This document shows, piece by piece, positions 48,101 through 60,370 of a stretch of 64,000 nt of DNA (its first letter is position 1; every line of letters begins with the position of its first letter). The position numbers and the translations under genes were made by a program. The notes under the pieces are model-generated. The model ran no database searches, was not told the DNA's origin, and was given only the letters and a program-made list of their open reading frames with translations. Source of the DNA: Fistularia commersonii (Eukaryota > Chordata > Actinopteri > Syngnathiformes > Fistulariidae); the NCBI GenBank assembly GCA_037954325.1, contig JBBMNZ010000034.1, positions 7,797,501-7,861,500 on the forward strand, in the 5' to 3' direction.

Positions 48101-49061
48101 CCCAGGAACGCAAACACGCATGTCTCTGAGGACGAGAGAAAAGAGAAAAGTTGAAACCGGAGGAAAAAAAAAAAAAAAAGAGGAAAAAACACGAGAATTT
48201 ACTGACCGCACATGAAGGCCACGGTGCGCAGCGTCTGCTGCATGAGGATCTGGGTGACGGGGGATAAGTTGTGGTGGGTGTAGTGAGACATCACGATTCC
48301 TGCAAACAGGATCGACATGATGCCTGCATGTACAGAAAAATGGGAAATTAGCGACGAGGTGGAGCGGCGGGGAATATTCGAATATTCGGACCTAAGATTC
48401 GTTCTCGGGAGTAAACCGACCGGATAGTTTGATGCCTTCTGCCAAGCCGTAGGGAAGATACGCAAAGATGATCATCATGCCGAACTCCAGTGAAGGAGTC
48501 TTCCTCAAGTCAAAGTGCTTCAGAAACTGGTAGATAAGTCAAGGCTTTTTTTTTTTTTTTTTCCATTTCAATGTATCCGCGCTGCGTGGCCGACATTCAC
48601 AGATGTGGATACGATTGCCGAGATGAGTCCGGTGAGAGTCCCCAGTGCGGCCGAGCCGAAAAACATCTTCAGGAAATAACTCAGCGCTTGCAGAAAAGTC
48701 TCCCAGCCTGTAACCATGGAGTTGTCCGAGCGGGAAAAGAAACCCTCCGCTGTGCTGCGAGACCGAAGAAAAAAAAAACAGAGGGGTTACTGACGGAGCA
48801 TCGGGCTGTAATGCCCAGAATCTGACACTGGACGGCAGCAAAAGCATGGAGAGTCAAACGCGGGCCTGTGTGGATTAAAAGTGAGGATCACAATCCTGTT
48901 TGCTAAGTCACTAAAAGGCTTTGCCGCATCAGCTTGTGCACAACTGAGCCGGAGATACAATTGACTCGGATGTCCGCGCATTAATATCATCAGTGTAGGA
49001 ATCATGTCGTTTTAAATCTACAAAATACATCATTTAATGCGCAAACTAAAAAAAAATTAAT

Positions 49062-49094
<33 letters not shown>

Positions 49095-52000
49095 ACATTA
49101 ATAGACAAATAAATAAATAAATATTTTGTCTGTCTCGGAAAATAAGTAAATATTTTAATTAAATTTTAAATCTGCAAAAAGTTAAACGACTGTAATCAAT
49201 CGGTCAACGTGAAGTGCAAATATTGTCCTTTATCTGAAATAATAACTGCACTTGTGTCAAATTCATCTGCAGAGTGCAGATACACTATGAATATTTTGCA
49301 TGTGGTTCTGCTTGAACACCAGAAAGTGTCTCGTACAGTTTAACTGGTTCATCATCTTGACTAACCAGTGAGAAAACACCTAGTTAAATATTATAAAAGT
49401 TATCGAACTCCCGGGTGAATGCATCAGCTGCCGGGCAGCAAGTGGGCCGCATAGTCAAGAGCCGAGGCTGCCCGGCTAATCTTTTATTCAGGGATTCATT
49501 TAGTTTCCGAGGAAGAGGAAAACCCCTCGGGATCGCTTCTCGTATTTAGCGCGTTGAGGGGAGGGGAGGGGAGGAAGAGCAGGAAATTCTGCCAACTGTT
49601 TTTCAATCGACCCGTCTGTCAGGTTTTTCTATGCGTAAGCGCGTCGGGCCAAACGTCTTCTGACACAGTCCGATCCCGCCATGACACTTTGGCGAATGTG
49701 ATACTTTTAATAAACTGGTCCGGCACGTTTGCAACAACTTTCATCACATTTATGCCACACACATGTGGGCGGCCGAGGGACACCTACCTGCCTTGTACTC
49801 AGTACCGGAAATCCAGTATGCATATTTAGCACGGACACAAGAAATAAAACCGAAGTCTGTGATTGTAGGTTCCAGCGGAATCTCGAAATCCCGCCACCAG
49901 CGAGCGCCACAGGAAATCACTCCCGCCATCAGACTCTGCGTGACGCTGCGTGTCGCACCCTCAGCGTCAGTTGGCTGTCATGGCCAGAAATTCTCCGTAT
50001 GTGCAATCCTACCATTGTCTTCTGTGTAACGACTGTTTTCCTGTGCAGCAACCCTGATTTATATCTATAATTACTACATGTAATCATAAACATGTACTTG
50101 TGAATACACATATGAAAGCGTTATATACATTTTTACATACATTAACTTTGTTTTTATTTTTCACTATTTTATTCTTTATTTATATTTTATAACTTTATTT
50201 TTATTTATTTATTCGGATCGTTACTGTTCTTTTTTTAACTTTATTTTGATAATTTGTTATTCTTTATTTTCATGTAGAGTTCTATTTTGATTCTTCCCCA
50301 CTTTACACTGCACCTTGACTTCAACTTTATTTTTATTTATTTATTTTGATCTTTACCGTTTTTTTTTTTGTTTTAATTTTATTATTCTCAACTTTATTCT
50401 TATTTTTATACAGAGTTCTGATTTGATTCTTCCCCACTTTACTCTGTAGCAGGAGCCAACAAAAAGCAATTTCCCCCCTGGGGATCAATAAAGTATCCTG
50501 ATTCTGATTTTATATAAAAACCCATCATCTTTTGCGAAAGCTGTTTCTTGAGGGTAAGTCAATGACACTCTTAATTTTAAGTTGCAGTGTTCTCTGCAAA
50601 GGCAAACAGGAAAAGTCATATTTACTTCTTAAATATTAAATATTTACTGCTGTGGCTCAGAGTGCAGTAGTTTTCTGAAGGGACGGTCAACCTAAACTTT
50701 TTGTCTCATTTCCATCTGAAAATATGTTTTATATTTGTATAATTTAACCTTTAATGCTAAATTCATCTGTTTAACACTCACAATAATCACTATTTAAATG
50801 TCAAAACGCTGGTCGTTTTCACGTGTCTGTACCTGAACGTCTCCAGATTAGCCTGCTGCTAATTCCTATAACGACGCAGACAAAGACGCCTCTATAACGC
50901 TTCTTCTTCAAGGGCGCCGAGTTTCTGTCGGTCCATTGTGACGCCGACGTGCCGGGGATTTATGTAACGATCGCAAAATCCACACGGACGCTTTTGTGAC
51001 GAGCGCGGTCGAGCATCATTAACGGGCAAATCGTATGGAAATACATCTACGGGGGAAATAAAACAGCCGGGACGGAGGAAGCGCTTACTTGGTCAGGACG
51101 ATGGAGACGGCGTCGTTGAGGATGCTCTCGCCGAACACCAGCATGTTAAGCACGGGGTCCACATTGAGGGCGTTGAAGATGGCGATGGTGGCGACGGGGT
51201 CCACGGCGGAGATCAGCGACCCGAAGGCAAAGCTAAGACACGACAGTCAGTTTTAAGAGTTACAGGAAGGCGACGCGGTCGTTCGAAGCTTCGCTTGAAG
51301 GGGCAAAAAATCTGCATTTCCAAAGCCCTGTTACTTGTTACATCAATAGATGCAGATTGCTTATTGCATCACATACGCTTTAGAAATAGAAATGGAAAGT
51401 GGCATCAGAAGGAGTGAAATGTCTTTTACTGATAATTTATCCTTTATTAATCCCCGTGGGGAAACTCGTTCTCTGGGGAGCAGTTCAGGGTTCAGTGTCT
51501 TGCTCAATAACACTTGGACACACTGGGGGGAGCCGGGAATATATCGCATTATCGCCTGCGCTTGAAAACAAATCTCCGAATGTCCGATTTTGTTTGTGCG
51601 TGTACATGCAGTACAAACAGCCCAAAATGAGCGTACCGATACTTAACTTATCCTCTCTGTTCTTATTGGGTATTTCATCTTCTGGAATCCCATTCACGTC
51701 TTTCAAATCTGTCTGGAGTCCGTTGAGATTTCACGCATGCGGGCAAATACCCTCTTCCTTGCAGGAAATGAATTGGCAAAAGCTCGCGATGGATCCGGGA
51801 CGCGCACTTGTGCTGAATGCGCAGCGATGAGCAAACACTTGAGAATTAAAGCAACCTCTAAGCCTCTTTTGAAAAGTATGGGTGTGGACTATCGCACTAT
51901 TTACATTCCAGGTATCTCTGGCATCTCCATTATCTCACTACAAGGTGAGCGATTGTGTTTCGCTGGCCTCATTCCTTCGGTCTCGACTTTATGATTCCAG

Positions 52001-55000
52001 CAAGCGTTGCTGCTCTAGAATGCATTCTTGGAAGAAAAAAAAAAAAAAAAAAAAAAATCCAGACGCTCACCTATCAGTCATGGTCATCTTGTATATCACA
52101 TCAGCCTGAGAGGGAGAAGAAAACAAACAATAGTTTCGATAGTTATCTGTGAAGCAAGAAACTATCTGAAAAGGCTTGGGCGGCGGATCTAAAAACACCT
52201 ACCTGTCCGAGGAAATAGATACCTCCTCCGACGATAAAGGCGGAAATCGCCGTGCCGATAACAGCGAAGAGGGTGATGGAGCCGATGTTCTGGAAGAAGT
52301 TGCCCTGATATACAGAGATATGACTTAGCGTCGAAGACTCCGCTGTGAAATGTGTTTTCAGTTACAGGGCATTTACAAGCGATGGCGCAAGCTTCGGTTT
52401 TAGAGCACGGACAAGTATGTCTCGCATTTATTAGCCTTTACACAATTTAATAGCTGTTTCACCACGTTTTAGACACCGGCTCATTGTGCTCAGAGACACC
52501 AACATGCCAACGGTGTCAAAAAAAAAGACGACGAAGGGTTAAATACCGGGTGTGTTTTGGGGTTTTTGTGGCCTGACATGAAACAATGCAGCAAAAGAAA
52601 AGACGAGAACATAAATGTTGTGAGTCTGGTAGATTAACCGGCCAGAGACAGAGGTTTATCTAAATCAGATTAGATTCAAATTGCTTGTTATTACACATGT
52701 ACAAGTACACGGCAATGAAATGCCGTTTAGTATCTCACCAAAAAAGCAGCAGGTGCAGATACATGGTATATTATGTCGATAACTTGCAGGTGATTAACAG
52801 TTTAGGAACTATGAACAAATTATATAGAGAGATTCTTCTTCTCCTTTGGGCTTTTTCCTTCAGGGGTCACCACAGCTCAGTGTTCTCCATCTTCTCTGGA
52901 TCCTCCTCGCTAACACCAACTGCCTTCATGTCCTCGGTCACCACGCCCATAAATCTTCTCTTTGGTCTTCCTCGAGACCTCTCACCTGGCAGCTCCAATT
53001 CCAGCATCCATCTACCAATATATTCTCTATCCCTCCTCTGTACATGACCCAACAATCTCAGTCTGGCTTCTCTGCCTTCTCTCCAAAACATGTGCTGATC
53101 CTCTGATAGACTCATCCCTGATCCTTTCCATCCTGGTCACTCCCAAAGAGAACCTTAGCATCTTCATCTCTGCGACCTCCAGCTCTGTCTTCTGTCTTTT
53201 CGTCATTGCAAACGTTTCTAGTCCATACAGCATCGCTGGTCTCACCACTGTCTTGTACACTTTTCCTTTTGTTCTGGCTGATAGTGTTCTATCGCATGGT
53301 ACCCCTCACACTTTTCTCCACCCATTCCAACCTGCTTGAACCCGTCTCTTCACCGTTTTTCCACATTCTCCGATGCTCTAGACTGTTGACCCCAAGTACC
53401 TGAAATCCTCCAGCTTCTTGATCTCCACTCCCTGTAGCCTCACTGTTCCAACCGGGTTCCTCTAATTCACACACATATACTCTGTCTTGCTGCGACTAAC
53501 CTTCATTCCTCTCATTTCCAGCGCATACCTCCACCCCTTTAAATTTTCCTCAACCTGTTCTCTGCTCTCTCTACAGATCACAATGCCATCTGCAAACATC
53601 ATGGTCCGTAGCAATTCCTGTCCAACCTCATCTGTCAGCCTGTCCATCACCACCGCAAACAATAAGATGCTCAGAGCTGCTCCCTGATGGAGTCCCACCT
53701 CCACCTTGAACTTTTACCCCACAGCAAGCATACATGTCCTGCACCAGTCTAACATACATCTCTGACACTTCAGATTTCCTCGCACAATACCGGAGTTCCT
53801 CTCTTGGCACCCTTTCATATGCTTTTTCTAGGTCTACAAAAACACAATGCAGCTCCCTCTAGCCTTCTCTGTACTTCTCTATTAGTATTCTCAAAGCTGT
53901 ACATTAAATATAGTGGGCTATAAGCAGGAACTATGGACATAATTTGCAAGTAGAAATGTGCAGAGAAGCTATGCCAAATAACATTATAGTTGAAATGGAC
54001 ATTAGATAGCACAAAAATTAAAAGTCACGTTTATAAGTCACAGCTCAGGTCGGAGGTAACGGTTTGAGTAACAGTTAGTAAATTATTACAGCTCACTTTC
54101 TTTTGACTATATGCTTATGATTCTTTATTCAAAACATTATGGATGAGTTATTATTCAAATAAGCTGGCATAAATGTTTGGATTTCATGTGCTCCGTCGTA
54201 CCTTATGCAAAGAGTATCCAGATTCAAAGATGATAGGTGGCAGGAGCAACAGGAAGAACATGTTGGGTCGGAACATTTCCTCCTCCTATTTTACACAAAC
54301 GAAAAAACATGACATTAGGAACAAAACACATCTGATGTATGAAAAATAGGGTGGGTAGAAAAACCAGGGGGTAAGAGAGCGGGGGTGATTAAATCCACGA
54401 TTACAGCTTCACACAAGCAGTAACTGCAACTGAAGGTCGGAACAAAATAACCAATGTGGGTGTCGTAAAATAATTCAGAAACACTTTGAGATAACATAAA
54501 TTACAAAGCCTCAGAGCAAAACTAGTGATAGCACGGTAAACAGGAAATATTTTAATTTAGTTACTTTTTTGGTTCAAAAGGCCACATCATTTGACTGAGT
54601 TTTTCCCATCCAATAATGTTTTGTCATCTTCCGATAAGTATCAAATGTCACTCAATCCGAACGCAAACCGTTCGTTCCACTCAGCGAAGCAAATTATCAA
54701 TGCATTGCAGAGCGACGCATATGCTTGTGATTGTTATGCAATCTCTGGAAATTTTTTCCCTGCGATTCATTTGACCGATCACGGGGAGGAGCGGTGATCG
54801 TCAGCTGACTTCATACTTGGTCATGCACAGAGGAAAGGGTAAGGAAGAGACCGGGCTTCAGCTGCCGGTCACAACCCTTCATCTGAAAAAATGCATTTGG
54901 ATGTTGCCTTCCAGATGACGAGGCGCTCGCTGGACTGCTGAGGGGAATAACTGCCACTTATCTAAACAGAACCACTGACAGTCTTATATACGTATCCCTA

Positions 55001-57796
55001 AATAAACTTTTAAAACCTTTCCATCAATGCATTTTTGATCTCTGAATCACACGCACAATGAGCCATTGACGATAGCCTTCTGATCATTTTGGAAACATAA
55101 TGAAATCATTGTTGCCTCTCGGATGAATGGCCCGGCCCCCTGAAACGTGCACGGGTATCGTGCATTGCACTCGGGCTGCCAGTGTGTCGGTGCATGATGC
55201 GCCACGTGTTCTCGTAGAACTCAGGGTATGCGCATAATTCTCATTAGTGCATGCAAAAGCTCAATATTTAGTATGCATTAGGCGGTATTGCTCACAGTGC
55301 AGTGGGTTATGGCTAGAGAAGGGTCAGCCCTCCTGTCAGACGGCCAGAAAAGACCAGGACTATATTGCTCCATCCAGTCACCGCTAAAACCTAAATCTCA
55401 AAACTAATAACCTCATAAGATATCTGTGTTCTGTATTTTTTCACACTATAAGGCACACTTAAAATCCTTACATCCTTACAAAATCCCCCTTGCACCTGAT
55501 GTATGAATTCTTTTTATGAATTCTAACTGACCTGCAACCAATTTTATGTGTCACACTGCGCTCAAATATCTGTCAAAATGTTTTAGTGCGACTCTGGTAA
55601 GCGACCAAGCCGCTGCGCTTGATTGATCGTCGGACCGTTCCCACCTGACACACGGACGTTGAATTAAAGTCGCTCCTCGGTTGAATATGGGTTGGAACGT
55701 CAAGACATGTTAGATAACTAATTATGTAGTGCTGGTAGACAACGTTGTCCAGACCTCACAATAACTTCACTATTGCTGGCAACGATAAACCAATCAGAGA
55801 GCAGTACCTTGTACGCTTACCTCCAGTGCTTCGACATACTACTGTACATTTGTATGTATGAGGACCACCAAAAATGGTGACCGTTAAAAGACATGCTTAT
55901 GAAGCTGAGGTCAAACTCAAGGCTATCAGTAGATGATGGGAATAGTTTCTTAGGAAAACAAGAATGATGATTCAAGATCAGTTTCTTAGGTAAAGGAGTT
56001 TCTTAGGAAAACAAAAATGATGAAGAATCAGGAATCAAGATCAAGATTTTTTTTTTTAATTGCCATTGTGCAAGCACAGTGACATTTTGCGAAAATACAA
56101 ATAAATAGATGCCGTAATTTCTGGATTTTAAGCCGCAACTTTTTTCATGTAAACAATGATGTGGCTAATATATGGACTTTTTGGGGGGGGGGGGGGGGGT
56201 AATGAGTTTCACGCCGCTAAAACATTTATCCTCGTCACATCGGACCGATGAAATGACCGGGAAATTCTGACGACTGACGGTTTTACTGCGCAGGAGGAAG
56301 CCCGAGATAGCGACCGGCTAGCCGGTGCGGCTTATATTGAGGAGCGCTCAATAGTCAGGAAATTATGGTAAGTTATTTACACAGTGTGTAGTTATATACA
56401 TGATACGGATGGTATGAAGGGTGATATGAATATGAATGAGTTTAAAGAACAAAGCGAGATGAATGAGATGAATAAAGTTAGACTAAACTGAACTAAAACT
56501 CGCTTTATATACCGTATGTTTTAACATTCACCTTAAACACGGTGCATGTTATGTATGAAAATGGACCAGTTCATTGCTATTGCGCCAAAAAACACAGTGC
56601 GCCTTACGGTCGGCAAAATACGGTAGCAAGCAAGTACTTCCACGTGTGAGAAAATCCGAGTAAATCAGAACCATTTGCTGTGATTTTGTGCACGTGTTTG
56701 CAGGAGCGAAAAACCCATATGAATGGCAAAAATGCATTTCATTCAAACACGTGCCGCGTTCCACTGCAACAAACTATGATTGTGTTTTCTGTCAAATCAT
56801 AAACCCGATGGGAATGTTCACTCCACTCAAGTTTGACGAGAAAAGGTAAATGTTTGCCATCGATGTGAGCAAACGCTCTTCATTCAGAGGAAGCTGGAAA
56901 AAAAAACACACCCTCAAACGTGTGTTAAGTGGCTCGGTTCAAACTTGAGAGCTTGCATCAATGAGAATGGTGTGATCCATTAACCCAAGCTCTTCTGGGT
57001 CCACGCGAGCAAGGCTTGCCATGGACCGTCAAGAGCCAGCATTTGGGGGGAAAAAAAAATATACAAAAAGCACATTACGCTTTTATAATTCAGGGGCCCA
57101 CGGCTAACAAGATTCAAGTGTCATTGGATAATAAGAAGAATCAGTATGTCAGAGCACGTGGGACATGTGGCTTTTAAACAAATCTACATTACACTGCCAA
57201 CAAGCTGTAATAGGAAAGTCAAGGATAGGGGCGGCACAGCGTGTACGCCGGAGTAAAAAGTAATGCTCTTGTCTTCTTTCCTGACCCACTGGACGGAAAA
57301 TCAGCTCTACAACAGAGACATCCAGGTCAACTATCTTAATATTTATGTCTGACAAAACCCCAACCTTCGGGGAACGCGGAAGGCCAGGCATGAATATTAA
57401 AAGTGGAGGCGGGGGAAGGTATGCCATGCATGCTTTGCAGTCTGACTTCTTCAGCTGTAAACCTGCATACTAACGTGCAAGCAAGAACATATTTTTACTG
57501 CGGCTTTTTCCAACAACGAGCGAACCAGCAGACATACTGTGCTCTCTGCACACATCTACACTGATTTAAATATGCAACTGACCAGAGGCTAGTGCTTCTA
57601 ATTTGTGTTATAATGACCTAAATTTTGTATAATCGTGTTCTAGTATAATTCATCAGTTAACATTTTTCAGGGAGTGAAAAGTCCCCATATCCAGTCTGCA
57701 GAGGAGTTGCCTGGTTTTGACACAAATATGGGCAGTTTACCAAGTCACAAGGCAAAACAAATAAATAACTGGAATAACTACCCTGAAACCAAAATG

Positions 57797-57828
<32 letters not shown>

Positions 57829-60285
57829 GAAGCGAAATGTTGACTGCTAAATAGACCATACTTGATGTTAGGTCAAAATATGGAAAGTGACTCCTCATGA
57901 AACAAATAGCAAAGCTGAGACCTGACGCAGAATAATGATGCTGCAGAACGACTGATGCCGACAGACAGCGGTGATACATATTGCAAAAAAAAAAAAAAAG
58001 AGGGAAGATGAAATAGATAAATCTGCAGAAAATGGGAAATCTTGGGGGAAAAGCCTAGACAGGGCTTGAACTAAATAAGAAAAGAAGACTGCCGCAGATG
58101 AAGGGAACGCAGAACACGGGAGGGTCGGGAGATAGAACAGAAGTATGAGAAGGAACACTGGAGAGACCTTGAGTGTACGGGCTCCCCGAAGGCTCCACTT
58201 TGACATACAGTGACATCACTATATGAGGAAAAAAGCCCCCTGAAACCATAATTAAAATGACTCTCCCTGTGTTTCTCTCTCTTTGCAGCGTGGGAGACGT
58301 CTATTAAAAGTATGCGCTGCCCTTTGGGGCTTAAAACACATCGCTGTAGCCACCAAGGGGAAAAACAAAAGCACAAGTCCAAATGGAGCATAAGCTAGAA
58401 CGCTGAAAAAAAAACTAAACTAAACTGCATTGTTATCCGGAGAGCATTGTAACTGCAAATGTATTCACCTATGTATCTGAGTGTGTGTGTGTGTGTGTGT
58501 GTGCGGTGTCAAAGAAACAAATGGCTGCTGCTGTGCCGTGTTATTCTGTAGCAGCATGTTATTTCTGCTTGATTGTGTGTCACAGCACAGGGGAAAGAGA
58601 TGGGCAGATGAGAGAGAGAAGGGGGGGAACTGGTGAAAACAAAAAGAGGGAGGGGGGGGATGGTTTTCCCTCATGCAATGAATTACTGGATATGATTTCA
58701 GGTGGAAAACACACACAAATAAAAGGGCAAAGTTAGTATGGAGAATATGGAGATGCCGTAGGGGTTTGGCAGCGCCGTCCAGAAACCCGACTAGATGAGC
58801 AAAGTAGGCCGGCTTTGGAAGAGCGGCTTGAGGTGACAATGGCAGCTTTCAAGGCGGCTCCGAGCTTGAAGCTGCACCCAGCTAAAAGCCACGAACGGGC
58901 GAACAAACATAGTGAGAGTGACGCAAAAACCCATCGAGGAGGACGGATGACGCGTTTAAAAAGCATATAGGAAAAAATACTTAGAAGATACACAGTTTGC
59001 CGGACGAGCTGGCTGCACACGCCTGCCTCAAAAATAAATAGAGAGAAAATCTATGTTTTTTTTTTTTTGTTTTTTTTTGGTCACGCCCCTGACTTCCTCG
59101 GTATCTAAATGCACACCCACGTGCACGCAAATGAGCTCGGGTTTGCGACACTGTTCCATGCAGGCTGCACACAGTTCATAAAACACATGAAGCATGTGCA
59201 AAAGCTCATCAGTGCAGGCATACAATCAGAATTTGGGGGTTTTAAATCGCCAAAGTGGTAAGGGGGGGGTCTCCGGTTACTGGGGGGTCAGGGACTCAGA
59301 CACACCCCGCGGCCTCAGGCGAAAAACAATGGGTTTCTCTGTGTGTACAAAACATTGACACAACCTGTCCTTTTTATCCCCCCTCCGCCCGCTCCCTTCC
59401 ACACACACACTGAATCTCTTCCTCTACCTCTGTTGTTCATTCATTCTCTCACTTGCTGGCAGAGAACAAGGAATGTTAATTAAAGGCTGAGAGAACCGGG
59501 AGGGGGAGAAAAACAAAACATCAGGAGGAATCACTGGGGCTCGGGGAGAGACGGCAAACACAGGACGGCGCAGGAGGAAAAGAAACGAGTGTTCCAGCGG
59601 GAAGAAATGTATTTTATTTTCTTGGCCGAAGGGGGGGCCGAGCTCAGCTGCTTGACGTTGAGCGTACTGGTTGAATGGCGATCCACTGAGACTCATCATA
59701 TATCAACCTATGCTCTGTTTATCTGTTTTCCCATCTTCTGCTTTTCAGTTTCATACCATGGAAAATTTGATTTGGTTGATTTGTTTCTAAAAAACACAAA
59801 AAAGGGCCTAAAGCTACTTAAAAATAAGGGGAAATGCAGAGGAAAAAAATGTAGTCAATTGAAATGATTGGCGTAACTCCATGGAGCATCAACAGGCATG
59901 AAGGCCTTTATGGATTTGTATATTTTTTTGTTTGTGCTACTGTAGGCGCATGTGGTGGAAAGAAAATAAAGCAATGATATACAGACATTCTCAAGTATCA
60001 ACTTAAATCATAACGTTGACGAAAGCGGAAAACCATCAAATAAGCCGATAGATGTTTATCCACATAGGTCCTGCAGTGAAACTAGACAGTGTGAGAAAGT
60101 TCAATGAAATTGAACCCTTTGCAAATTGCGCAAATTTCTTTAGATGGTTGTTTCATCAAAACAAAACGATAACAGTAATTAAACATATTAACATAAATAA
60201 AATATTATACATGGAACACCCACATAAACATTCACACCTGCAATTACTCACTTCAGGCTTGACTGTGCTGTATATCTCTTTTATA

Positions 60286-60370
<85 letters not shown>

